NCBI GenBank assembly: GCA_020746875.1
Contig: JAGTJL010000018.1
Span: forward strand, 434,001 to 498,000
DNA from: Rhexocercosporidium sp. MPI-PUGE-AT-0058
Taxonomy: Eukaryota; Ascomycota; Leotiomycetes; Helotiales
Direction of reading: 5' to 3'
DNA: 64,000 nucleotides
Made by a program: the position numbers and the translations under genes. Shown here one piece after another: positions 33,801 through 44,450 of this stretch. Below the pieces are notes generated by a model that searched no databases, was not told the origin of the DNA, and saw only the letters and a list, made by a program, of their open reading frames with translations. The first letter of the stretch is position 1. The number at the start of each line of letters is the position of its first letter.

Positions 33801-34688
33801 TCTTTTGAGAATTTTTATTTCCTGCGAGACCTCAGAGCAACCATTAATGCACCAATAGCACAACATGGAGGCCTCAGTGAACTAGCATTCGCTGTGGAAA
33901 CAGGAGACCTAGCTATTGTGCAAGGATTACTGAACTCTAATGCCGACATCAACAGCCTTCCTGCGGAAAGATTTGGCAGAACTGCACTACAAGCGGCTGC
34001 TTCACTATATTCACCAAACATCGACCTGGTTCGGTTGTTGCTCCAAAGAGGTGCGGATGTCAATGCACCCCCCGCACCCCACAATGGAATTACAGCTCTT
34101 GCGGCAGCTGCGGAGCAAGGTAGCTACTATGTAGCGCTCATTCTATTGAAGGCTGGCGCAGATGTCAACGCAGAATGTGCTCCCCACGGATCAAAGACAA
34201 CGGCTCTTCAACTGGCAGCATCAGCAGCTCGTCTAGACATGGTGCATTTACTCCTCAAAGCAGGAGCAGATCTCCATCTTCCTAAAGATATGCGGTATAT
34301 TAGAGCTGCAAACAAGGCACGCGGAATGGGACATATCGCTATTGCTACGATGCTCGAAAACTGGAAAGCCGAAGATGCACTGGTCGATGCCATCACCACT
34401 ACACAGAACCTCTCAACTGGCCTCGAGATGACCTCAAACCGGAACGGAGATCGAGACATCGTTGGACTAAATTCAATGGTCGGGAATCTCTTGAACACTA
34501 ATACCAACACGAACTACGTTCTAAGTTCTGGACCTGGCTTTGGTAATACAACATCAGCCACCACGCAGCTCGAGACTCTTAGCGGTCCGTCAGATTCTGC
34601 CTTGCAGACCCGAACGACACCGCATTCGTCAATTTCACTTGAGCTCGACGAAACGCACGTTGGTACTGGATACCCATTCGGAGTCTAG
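30878..34688 (+). CDS. Clr5 domain-ankyrin repeat protein, four exons
   Basis: Exons 30878-30990, 31054-31616, 31665-32027, 32182-34688: total 3546 nt, 1181 residues plus stop, in frame throughout. The N-terminus (TDWEQYREVLWKLYLEEKKT, then the Y-x-x-QFRKW segment across the first intron) is a Clr5 domain, named after a fission-yeast silencing protein. Residues about 420-1070 form a long ankyrin array with consensus pieces such as LLLEAGADINSAG, LLVHGADVNVAG, LILDAGANINIP, LLLQRGADVNAPP and LLKAGADVNAE. The C-terminal 100 residues are Ser/Thr/Asn-rich and probably disordered. Ankyrin arrays bind proteins; Clr5-ankyrin proteins are common and uncharacterised in Pezizomycotina. Introns: 63 bp (GTAAGT), 48 bp with a GC donor (AAG-GCATGT), 154 bp (GTACGT). 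No damage seen. Confidence 0.85.
31617..31664 (+). other. GC-AG intron of the Clr5-ankyrin gene
   Basis: No GT donor keeps the frame between MLNSK and DAKKWFQNCF. A GC donor in context AAAAG-GCATGT at 31617, a branch-like CTAAC near 31652 and acceptor CTCAG ending at 31664 do, giving 48 bp with an internal in-frame TAG. GC-AG introns are a small, known class whose donors match the consensus well elsewhere, as here. Confidence 0.65.
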
Positions 34689-35407
34689 CTGTTAGATGTA
34701 CTCCCGCCTTCAGACCATATTGGATTCTCCACTTGAGAACGACAAGTGATGAGGCATAGGAGGGAGCTTCGCTTGAACAGTATGGCCATCGTCACGGGAC
34801 GAGTCAGGAGAGTTAGATGTTTCAGATGGGGGATCTTTGCTGTTCATAGAGTATTTGATTTATTTCCTGTGTTTGCAAAGTATAGAAGCGTGTGGGTTTG
34901 AGCAAGTCTCATTTGAGACCACGCACTGTGTTTAGAATACGGAAATTCGATAATCAAGTAGTTTGATGGCATGGGAGTCTTCATTATTTGAGCATGTGTA
35001 CGCTTCGTGAATCGTGCCCACAGCACTGTATGGTAACTTCCTCCCACCTGCGAGGGATGTTTCCAGAAGAAGAAAAAGGTGGGTTTCAGGTTGCGCTGCA
35101 TCTGCTTAGACTCGCTTAGCGACCTCCTTCCAAGCAAACAATCCAAGAGGGCGAAAGTGGATTCCTAGAAATCGAAAGTTATAAACTTCTCTCTGTACCC
35201 TGATAGTTAGCTTTATTCGGGGTTTGGCCGCGAATCAGAGGTGACAACCAACGACTGGAGAGCTTCGATGATCACGTGATACACTCCATTATGAGCCTCC
35301 GACAACGATGCTTGATTATCGCTTGCTATACAATAGTATATTTTCTTGTAATCGTGTATAAATCTGGGTATGGTAGACCTGGAGCTTGAATTGCATCGCG
35401 GACTTAA
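34689..35407. other. Intergenic, TATA-like box before the next gene
   Basis: No coding frame recognised. TATAAAT at about 35357 could serve the solenoid gene that follows. Confidence 0.45.
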
Positions 35408-36011
35408 TCGGAGGGTCACACAACATTCGAGAACGTCATCTCACCCTCCACATCAGCACCAAAAAGCAACCCCATATCCGCCTCAAGCGCCGTGAAACTC
35501 ACCGGCCCACTGCATATCACAGGATCCGTGAAATCGTCATCATCCGTTACACTGAAGAAGCAGATTAGAGTTGACGGGAAGATCGATTCGAGTGGTTATA
35601 TTTGGCTTGAGTATGAGATTTTGGTGGATGGGAAGGTGGATTCCAGTGGGAAGATTACGTTGAGGGATGGAGTGAGGGTTAATGGGAAGGTGGATGGGAG
35701 TGGTGCTGTTGAGTGGGTGTTTTCTTTCCTTTTCGCCTGAAAGCTGTCTTGCTATTTTGGTTCGAAGTTGCGATTGCTAGAGATTGGTATTGACAAAACC
35801 CAAATTAACCAACGGCATTTACATCACCGAGAAAGTCGACGCCAGCGGTGCCCTCTTCCTCACAGGCGGCGAGCGCGGGATCTTCATCGGCGGTAAACTC
35901 GTCAGCAGTGGTGCAATCGACATTGTCGGCCGCGTCGAAATCCTCGGTCCTATCAAAGCCAGTGGAGCTGTTCGGATGAGGAGTGATGACGAGAAAGGGA
36001 AGGAGAAGTAA
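35408..36011 (+). CDS. Beta-solenoid repeat protein, bactofilin-like pattern, no ATG found
   Basis: Two coding stretches, 35408-35712 and 35783-36011, joined by a likely 70-bp intron (donor GTGGGT at 35713; a 64-bp alternative uses GTGTTT at 35717). The product consists of about seven repeats of near 18 residues: PLHITGSVKSSSSVTL, IRVDGKIDSSGYIWL, ILVDGKVDSSGKITL, VRVNGKVDGSGAVE, IYITEKVDASGALFL, IFIGGKLVSSGAIDI, VEILGPIKASGAVRM. Such strand-turn repeats form right-handed beta helices and resemble bacterial bactofilins in pattern; homology is not shown. The frame opens after a TAA at 35405 and contains no ATG, so the start is in an unseen upstream exon or is lost. The tail is charged (RSDDEKGKEK). 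Confidence 0.6.
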
Positions 36012-36454
36012 AGGGCTGTGGTGAAGTTGTGAATGACCCTTATCCGGTTTGTAAAGCCCGTTCGCAATGTTGCAAGTCTTTATTAGCCCTTGTGGCTGTC
36101 GTGACGCTATTCTTCATGCAATGTCACAATGCCGGTTGGTACTTCGAAGCCGACCGCCGAAACATCTCCGCGCAATGTAACTTAATGTGTCAAGAGATCA
36201 CGCGCACTAGTGCGGCTCTGTACGCTGGAGGAGGATATCTTGGGTTTGTCTTTTGCTTCACTGTAATCCATCGCACCTCATCCACTTACCAAGCAATCAA
36301 TTGTTCAGCTCAGCAATCTGTTCCTGGCTCACAGCTCGTACGCCGCCATGTGACCATCCAGCCAAATCTCACTGTGTCAATTGTATGGGCCTTTGTATCA
36401 TGCAAACGGCCTATGTTCTTTACAGCGTCCCACTGTTTACTGTATCTATAGCGA

Positions 36455-36545
36455 TTTGCCTTCGAAATGAGCTGATAAGCTCAGAGAGAAGGTTCTTCGA
36501 CAAGAAAAGAAGGCACAGGCTTCGGTAAAACGCTAATCCAAAAAT
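36455..36545 (+). repeat. Short dispersed repeat, copy 1
   Basis: Block with AGAGAGAAGGTTCTTCGACA then GGCTTCGG and CCAAAAATT, matched at 39645-39735 in the same orientation with a few changes. It could be the tail of a transposon ORF (SERRFFDKKR when translated). Origin unknown. Confidence 0.5.
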
Positions 36546-36850
36546 TGTGGTCCGTGACCGTTCCCTTGACTATTTCCTGTCCGGGCGTTTCTCCCAAGCT
36601 GTTTCTGTATTCTCCTCAAAAGTTTTTCCGCGCCGTGGTTCTCCTTATCGTTTCTCTTCACGTGTCATCCTTGTTAAGTTTAACAGATTTTGATATTCCT
36701 TTTTATACGAGGTGATTCGGCTTAGTCGCAACTTTGTCTCGACACCTGTATCACTAGTTAGGATATAATTCTTCATTTCACTGCTAGAGTCCCTTTTTAT
36801 TCTGCGATTTATAACCTTGTCATGTTCAATACTCTTATGCTCGATAATGT

Positions 36851-36876
36851 CCCCCCCCCCCCCCCCCCCCCCCCCC
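36851..36876. repeat. Run of 26 C
   Basis: Uninterrupted C homopolymer between TAATGT and TTTACGGCACGAG. Exact length is unreliable in any sequencing method. Confidence 0.9.
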
Positions 36877-37576
36877 TTTACGGCACGAGTGGTTGATGCA
36901 TGACGTTTCAAGAAACAGTCCGCCGCTGTTGCTCACGCCGAGCGGCAACATATTCGTCATGACGATGCCCAGTACGGGGGTACACTTACGTCCTTCCACA
37001 TTCTGTAGCGCGAAAAAGGCCCGCTGCTGGTCTTTCGTGAGTCTCCTAACTTCTCGTATAGCAATGATCTCTGCGGAACGGACGTCATCTGCTTCGCCCC
37101 AAACACTCTCTCAAAAAGAGTCAGCCCCGCTTTTGGGGCTAATCCTTGCACGCAGTTTTGCCCTCTATGGTAAGCACCGAGTAGCAGCTACTGGTCTGTG
37201 CGTAGGCTTTACCAGCTTATTCTGCTTAATGAACTCCTCTCGTATAACTGGTGGGAATGTGGCCGTCACCCAGACTATAGGCAATACCGGCGAGGAGTGC
37301 CTCGAGCTTTTTCAAGCTTGAAGTATATAAGAGTTAACCTCTTAAATTATCTAGGTAATTTGTTCTCTGCTAACTCAACAAAAAAGAAAAAGAAAAAGAA
37401 ATTTCACGTCTTCAGCACTGCGATTCATATAACGAAATACGATGAGACGCTCAGAGCCCCAGCTTCGTTTTCTTAATGATTGCTTCGCATCATACAATCA
37501 CATATCATTGACATAAATAGCGAACCGACGGCACACTAACACAACCACTTGACAACAGTTCGTGCAAACAACCATC

Positions 37577-39252
37577 TCACCTCCAAATCCCGTCTACTCG
37601 ACGCGGGTCATCTTGCATTCTCACCTTTCTTTGGTTTCGTCGTTCTACCGTTTGCCAGATATTGCTAACGCTCCACGTTCCCACATCATCATCATATCCG
37701 AGACTCAACATCATAGCCCCTAGAAACATGACAATCACAACTGGCACCGCTGACACCCAGTAGATCCAAAACTGACTAGAACCTGGTAGGTATCTATCAT
37801 TCATGCTGAAAAGCCCGCATACGAAAGCCAGCGGAATAAATATCATACCAATCAAGGTTAGTAGCTTGACATTCTTCGCCTCTCTAATTGATCTCTTTGT
37901 CTCTTCCAGCGACTGCCTGTTTCCCGCAATACCCACGAGAGCCGTGATACTACCCAAGAGAACTTCGCATCTGGATTTCAAGACCTTGAGACGTGTGAGG
38001 ATGAAGGTGAAGTCCTTCCCGGTGTTCATCCAGTCTTCCTTCATTGTTTCCTTGGCGTTATCAAAGTCTAGCGTGAGAATGATCCTTTCCACATCCTCGC
38101 AATACTCAGCGCATCGCCTATTCAACGCCTGTATGTCCGACCATTGTTCTTCAACGTATTGAATCTTCATGGCAGACAAGTCATTTTTGCGAGAGAGACG
38201 CCATTCGTGGGTTGAGATTATGGCGCCAACCCAGCAAAGGAGCTGCATGTAATGCGAAGCGGTTATCTTTTGCGGAAATAATGCTGCGACTCTTGGAGAA
38301 GATAAGCTTTCAAAGGCGCTGTAGTGCGTTTTCCAGTAATATATGAGGTCGTCGTGCATAGATGTTCGAGGTGGCCCAGTACGCATATCAGGCAGCGGGA
38401 AGGCAAGGGGTATGAAATCGAGGTAACCGCCTTGAAATGGTGTATTGCACATGTGGCTGACTTGAAGGCCTCGGGTGTGGGTGACTTCGCGGACAGGGGG
38501 ATCGGTAAGAATGATAACTGACAATAAATTAAATCATTACGATCTCTAGATCAACATTCAGGGACGAGTCGCTTACCATCCCAGCCATCGTTATGATTCG
38601 TGCGACTCCAGAGAGAGCACTTTCGCCTCACGATGACCTCCTGTTCATAGGTCCCATTCAGCCTTGTGATGCCCACTTGTCTTCCTGTAGCCGTACACGA
38701 CGTTTCAAAGTCTCGAATTGGTCCTTGGAAATACATCATCTCAAAATACGGCAGATGGAACCTAGACGTAGTGTCTGCTGTAGAAGGAAGCGGCTCCGTC
38801 ATTCGCGTCCCGTAGTGCCATCTGTCCCATATCTGGGTCCTTTCTTGATCGATAAAGAAAGATGGTTCCATGTGGAAGAATCCACCAAATAACGCGATAT
38901 ATTCTGTATTGAGACCCTCAAGAATGTAAATGCGTCGTTTTGGAGGACTACTAGGAGTGCATTCCTCCAGCAAACGCTGCTCAAAGTGCTCGTTCACAGC
39001 ATCAATATGTGCGAACGTTGAACAGTCTGGCACAGTCTCTTCTTTGACATCCAGTATTGTAACAGCTACGTGGCGGTTTGCAAAGATAATCCATTTGTTT
39101 CGATAGTCAGTCGTAACAGCTGCGGGAATCAAGGCTGAAACTCGTTCCACAGAGTCGTGGTAAGGCCCACTTGAAGAGAGCGGCCAGCCTTCGTAGGGTT
39201 CCGAAGGAAGAGCCGATCCTGGCCTAGTATTTAGCTTTGTAGTGTTGGACAT
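37577..39252 (-). CDS. CorA-like membrane protein (divergent Mg2+ transporter family)
   Basis: Minus strand, exons 39252-38577 and 38517-37577, total 1617 nt, 538 residues. The 59-bp intron has donor GTAAGC and acceptor GTCAG and restores DGWD-VIILTDPPV. Start chosen at the ATG 39252 (SNTTKLNTRPGSALPSEP); upstream frame lies in a repeat remnant. The C-terminal third has the CorA layout: a charged helical stretch, membrane helix about 444-462 ending in LFSMND where CorA has GMN, and helix about 476-497. GMN forms the ion selectivity loop in true CorA; the Gly-to-Ser change suggests altered or lost Mg2+ transport. Many filamentous ascomycetes carry such divergent CorA-like proteins of unknown role. 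No stop or frameshift. Confidence 0.8.
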
Positions 39253-39387
39253 GATCGCCAGAAGTAAGATACCGGTGATTTGTAAGGGGATGAGTGGAAG
39301 CTCCCGTGCTTGATGTTTTTCAGCTCGGGATTCTCCATTTCGTCGAAGCCTCAAATTAGACGAGTCCATAAAATGGCCAGACCAGTA

Positions 39388-39510
39388 ACGTCCATCCCTA
39401 CGTGCCGAAAAACCCTGCGTGCCGAAAAAAATCAAAAGTACTTTGACTTAAAGTATCTTAACACTAATCCACATCTTAATATTTCCTATATTTTATTATA
39501 AGTTACGTTC
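39388..39510 (-). repeat. Fragment of dispersed repeat R in the CorA-like promoter
   Basis: Reverse-oriented match to the right end of repeat R (43880-43966): two copies of a CGTGCCGA-AAA motif next to CGTCC, followed by about 80 similar bases. It lies about 135 bases upstream of the CorA-like start codon. Confidence 0.5.
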
Positions 39511-39644
39511 CGCGGCCACTCCCGGACACCCTGAACTCCTCTTACTACTAAATCACTTTCGCATCGTCGCCCTCACGCCTGATTTGCAAGGGGTCTTCTT
39601 TTATACCGTAATCAAGTTCCTTTACCACAGCTCCACCATCAAGC

Positions 39645-39735
39645 TCTTATGCCTTCGAAATAAGCTGAAAGCTTAGAGAGAAGGTTCTTCGACAAGAAGA
39701 GAGGGGGCGGGCTTCGGCAAAACTCCAAAAATTAG
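39645..39735 (+). repeat. Short dispersed repeat, copy 2
   Basis: Second copy of the block at 36455-36545; both keep GAGAAGGTTCTTCGACAAG and a GGGCTTCGG-like end. Together they enclose the CorA-like gene. Confidence 0.5.
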
Positions 39736-40515
39736 TAATCTTTTAGTAATGTCGATATCATCCACTTAGCACTTGCCAACTGTCATTCTGACGCCTTTTA
39801 ACATTATTGTAATTCTAATATTCTAATCAATTTCGAAGGCTTCGTGTGAGCCGCAGGCTAGCACCCATGTATTTCGAAACGATGTGCAGATCCAAGCTGG
39901 TGGCTGGTGACACTGTGGCTGTGACACTGTGGCTGTGGGTTGTCTGCGGATCTCCCCCGTGTGCTGGGAGAGAATACTAAGCTAAATTGAACCACATTAG
40001 CCAAGTTTAGCATCTACAACACCCTCTGATGCTTGCACAATTGCATGAATCTAATGCAACGCAGGCACATGACTTCCTTGATTCGTAGACCTCGCATTCC
40101 TCCTGGTCCTGATGATGCACAGTATACTCTACTGTACTCTACGCGCTGTCCTGTGGAGCAATTGCGCAGCTCCGAAACCGAGAGATGGACGGCTTCCACC
40201 ACTAATAACGATACGGTATATCTCAGCGACAACAATCCGTGGCTTTTTCACGCATAAAAAGCTTGGGTGGCGTAGACAACCAGCCATTGGTTCTTGCAGT
40301 GACGGCTTAGCGGTTGGCCTGGACTTGCACGCCTGTGTCGACGTACAACGATGCCACCATTCCCGCAAGGCTGTGCACAGTTGAGTCGATTTGACTGCCA
40401 GCGCCTCAATCCAAACTCCTCTCCCAACTCAACAACAACTTCGCACATACACCGATTCGGCGACGTAATATTTACACGATAACCCTCTTACCGCCCCTCG
40501 AACTCCGGTCGAATA
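39736..40515. other. Intergenic, no gene seen
   Basis: Includes a short duplication of CACTGTGGCTGTG near 39912 and a poorly supported set of ORFs on both strands. Probably carries the promoter of the former HET gene. Confidence 0.4.
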
Positions 40516-42928
40516 ATGCGTCTTCTGCAATTCAACGACGACGGCGAGTTCAGCCTGACCACAACTTTTGCCGATCGAATTCCTCCATATGCTATATTTT
40601 CACACACATGGGGTGACGATAACGAGGAGATATTTTTGGGGGATTTGATTAAAGCTACTCACACGCGGAAGGCAGGCTATAATAAGATCCGGTTCTGCGG
40701 ACAACAGGCTAGGCGTGATGGCTTGCAATACTTCTGGGTTGATACTTGTTGTATCGATAAATCAAGTAGCTCTGAACTCGTAGAGGCTATCAATTCGATG
40801 TTTCGTTGGTATTAGAATGCGGCCAAATGCTACGTCTATCTATCTGATGTTTCCACAGGCGCCTGCGATGAGAACCATGATATTTCCCGGTCGACGTGGA
40901 AGTTAGCCTTTCGACAGAGTAGATGGTTTACTTGTGGCTGGACGCGTCAAGAACTTATCGCTCCTACTTTAGTCGAATTCTTTTCTTCGGATTGCGTACG
41001 CCTAGGCGACAAGAGATCAATGGAGTAACAGATTCACGAGATTACGGGTATACCTATTCGGGCTCTTCGGGGGTATCCTTTGTCCGAATTCAGCGTGGCC
41101 GAACGATTGTCATAGGCAGAAAATCGCCAGACAATGCGCCTAGAGGATAAGGCGTATTTACTTTTAGGCATTTTCAATGTCTACATGCCGCTTACTTATG
41201 GAGAGGGATCCTATGCACTTCGACGTCTCCAAGAAGCGATTTTAAAAAGTGGTTTGATATCATTAGTATCGTCTCGCTCTGGTATGCGCTTGCTAGTCGC
41301 GGGCTCTGATCCACTTCGAATAGAGACTGTACCCGTTAGCGACAATCTCCAATATGCTATTCTTTCTCATACGTGGGGCGTCGACAAGGTTTTGTTCGAT
41401 GATATCCGCAACGCTACTGTTGAGCAGAAACGGGGATACTCAAAGATCAGAAAATGCTGCAATCTAGTAGTTAAGCACGGTTTCGACTATGTTTGGGTCG
41501 ATACTTGTTGCATCGATAAATCAAGTAGCTCCGAGCTACAAGAGGCCATTTGTTCTATGTACAAGTAGTATAAGAACGCAAATATATGCTATGTTTACCT
41601 CGAAGACAGTGAGAATGGCAATGTTGATTCTCTTATTAATTATAAGTGGTTTAAGCGGGGCTGGACCTTACGTGAGTAGAAATCTATTCTTGGAAGCAAA
41701 TAAACCTAAATAAAGGCTCATTTTTGGTAGAAGAGCTCATCGCACCTACTTTTGTCGAGTTTTATAACCAGACCTGGAATGAGATCGGAACCAAGCAAAG
41801 TCTTTGCGACAATATCGCTAAAATTACCTCGATTGACCCTCTTGTTCTTCGTGGTGCCAATCCTACTAGTCGCACAATTGCAGAGAGAATGTCATGGGCT
41901 GCTCACAGATCTACCACCCGTATCGAGGACACTGTATATTCCTTGATAGGACTTTTTAATGTATTTATGCCAATGCTCTATGGCGAAGGCGAGCGTACAT
42001 TTATACGGCTCTAAGAAGAAATCATAAAATAAACGGAAGACTATACCATCTTCTCTTAAAAAGCCAATGTCTTGGGCGGTGCTCACCGTGGAATCTTTGC
42101 ACACTCTCCTGTCGAGTTTGCAGCCGTTAGACTAGAGTAAACAATTCGTAAATTTAGCCACCTACATTATTAAGTAGACTACTATCCTTCTCCCGCCTTG
42201 ACCAGTAGGGGGTTATTACTTACTCTTCCGGTCCTTAGCTGCACCTTTAATAAATATGCTTATCTAGGGTATGTGTCCTACTCTAGTCCCACGGAGGATT
42301 CTTCGCTGAAAGAGTCAACCCTACTTTGCGTTCGGCTTCGAGAAATACAGTCAGCCGCACAAGTCTTTGTAAGAAGTTCTCTAGAGAAGTTGGAGTCTCG
42401 TGCGGTGGCAGACTTGCGCCATTTCAAGCAGCAAACTATATGTGTTTTTCCCTTTAATGTTAATTAATCTACGGACCTGGACATCTTGAAAATCGGTGAA
42501 GTCGTGGTTTATCCGCTAAATGATAATAACAACGTGGTTGCGCCAATGCATCTCGGAGTCGCCGATTGTGCTCGATGGTTCAACAAAGACAAGAGACTCA
42601 CGTATTCATACTAAAGGGGAACTGGTCCGTTAGCTACGATCCGATTTGGGGTCGGAGAGGGGTTTGTAATTATTATTAGTGTTTATAACGACGTATTGTG
42701 GTGCTCGATTGTTACGCATAAAGATCTCAAACAGTAGGAGAAGACACTTCATGACCTAAAGGACTTAAACGTTCTTTCGGGGTCATCCACGAGACATACC
42801 GATCGGGCACAAAAGATACTGTCCACTACCAAGTCAGTCACCGCCGCGATTCGAGTTGCGCCTTTTACAGACTTGAACATTCTGAGATTTAGTCTTCATG
42901 TGACACTCTTGGATTCGACGACACACTG
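40516..42928 (+). pseudogene. Tandem double-HET domain gene, broken by nonsense codons only
   Basis: One frame runs from the ATG at 40516 through two HET domains. HET-1: PYAIFSHTWG, then FWVDTCCIDKSSSSEL, then WTRQELIAPTLVEFF, then RLEDKAYLLLGIFNVYMPL and YGEGS. HET-2: YAILSHTWG from about 41348, then VWVDTCCIDKSSSSEL, WTL-QELIAP across a 59-bp intron (41672-41730, GTGAGT...GGTAG), TIAERMSWAAHRSTTRIED, YSLIGLFNVFMPMLYGEGE. The C-terminal part (SRGLLLTLPVL, then several decayed segments) ends near 42928. Interruptions are stops at 40813, about 41023, about 41110, 41566 and a series after 42012, mostly where Gln or Trp is expected; no indel was needed to follow the frame. HET genes act in vegetative incompatibility. 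This copy cannot make a full protein. Confidence 0.8.
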
Positions 42929-43479
42929 AGTGGGCGTGCTACGGATGTCCTAATCTACGACCTTCTTACAGACAGCTGTAAAGTAACGAAGGTCATGGCG
43001 TAACGTAAGGTATGGCGTAATTCGGTGGATTTTGCAATACCACTCCACAGTTCCTTAAATTACTCAACATCGACTATAATACAATCTCCAGCTTCGCTCT
43101 CTAATTCATCTGTAGCTTGTCCTCCAATATCTCCCTCAATTTCAGCCTCGCAGGAAACAGTCCTTCCCCTTGTTTTTACCTTTTTCTTCACTCGATATTT
43201 ATGTCCATTTCAACCTCCACTACTGTTCTGTGTAATTCTTGCGTAGAAATAAGCAAGCTATTGAATTAGTGTCTTCCTACTATGTTCGATGATCGTGAGG
43301 AGGGTTCTCGGTAGTTAGTAGTCGAGCCGTCGAGGTGGCATAGATGCGAAGGGTGAAGACTTCATGTCGAGATGAGGTTGGCACACTGAGCTGGGCGGCA
43401 GCCTCGCGGAGAGCCAGAAGCTGGTGCAAGCACCAGCAAGCACCAGAAGCTTGCCTGGTGATTATATAAGAAGATCTGC
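42929..43479. other. Intergenic, no gene seen
   Basis: Open frames at 43025-43246 are Ser/Pro-rich and unconvincing. Near 43430 a short tandem CACCAGCAAG motif occurs. Confidence 0.4.
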
Positions 43480-43966
43480 GGTTAAATTACGGCGAAACTG
43501 CCAATGCTTTGCAGGAGGCGCGGGATCCGTCCCTTCTCGCCGAGAATCGTTGGGCTCTATCGGTCAGAAGTACCGAACCGCGAGGCGGCCTTGAAATTAT
43601 TTGCGCACACAGCAGCCAAAAAGCTTGTTAAAGTCTCGGATAAAGTTTTTTATCGATTTAATGCTTAGACAAGATCTTGTAAGATGTGTAATGAATAATG
43701 AGAGCTTTCCAGTATAGCTGTGTAAACGGACTCGTACTCTAATCTAGATGGAGACTTCTTATAAATCAGGCGAAAAAGTGTCGATGCGATTAGAAAATTG
43801 TCTTCGGATAAGCTCATATTACTAATAAAACAGCTATATAATGCTATTGATATTTTTATTTTTATAAGCTTACAAGCTGGTGTGGAGTTTGGGGTGTTGA
43901 ATTCAAAGTACCTCTCGTTTTTCTCGGCACGTAGGGTTTCTCGGCACACAGGGACGGACGTTAACT
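43480..43966 (+). repeat. Dispersed repeat R, second copy
   Basis: Counterpart of 17885-18325. Less AT-rich than that copy. The right end carries two direct copies of a TTTCTCGGCAC motif just before GGACGGACGTTA. No long ORF. Confidence 0.55.
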
Positions 43967-44450
43967 AACTTCAATTGCATACGTATTGATTTGGCACAGT
44001 AGAGTACGTAGGATGGCAAACACGCATGGTGTTAGCGCTAAAAAAAGGCTGGATGTGGTCTGTGCTCAGTATCTTTTAAAGCAAAAGGGACGAAGCCGAT
44101 TTTGCAAATGACTATAGTGCTTCGCTTATTTCAATAAAGAGCTTTTGGGGAAGCCGATTTTGTAAGCTCTATCATTCAGTTGTGACGACATGGTTGCTGA
44201 CAAGAAAGTGCTGACTGCAGATGAAAAGAGTGGAATGGTGGGGTACCTCCGGGCACAGCCGAGCAGGGGTGCACAGCCACAAGTGTCCAGAAGTGGACCT
44301 CGCTAAAAATAAATAACTAAAAAACGACGACACCCATTTCGCCTTCTACTGTATATTACGAGAAGTATTACTTTTTACTTATTTTCCAAATAATATTTAT
44401 TTATTTATTGCATTAATATGACAAAAAGTTTTATTTAACATTCTTCTTTT
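43967..44450. other. Unassigned, short direct repeats
   Basis: GAAGCCGATTTTG occurs twice about 60 bases apart (44091 and 44152). No gene recognised; becomes AT-rich at the right end. Confidence 0.4.

Larger units (their letters stand above)
36012..37576. other. Intergenic region with a poly-C run and short repeat remnants
   Basis: ORFs here (for example 36029-36451) show no motif and poor coding character. Features are a shared repeat near 36455-36545 and a 26-base C run at 36851. A fragment near 36900-37320 has coding-like codons on neither strand for long. The last part is the 3' side of the CorA-like gene. Confidence 0.4.

Noticed and set aside
36029..36451. 140-codon ORF with one hydrophobic stretch
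   Set aside because: No family motif and the frame continues through repeat sequence at 36455; not supported as a gene.
36645..36911. Minus-strand ORF with a poly-Gly stretch
   Set aside because: The Gly run is the C homopolymer read in reverse; the rest lacks coding character.
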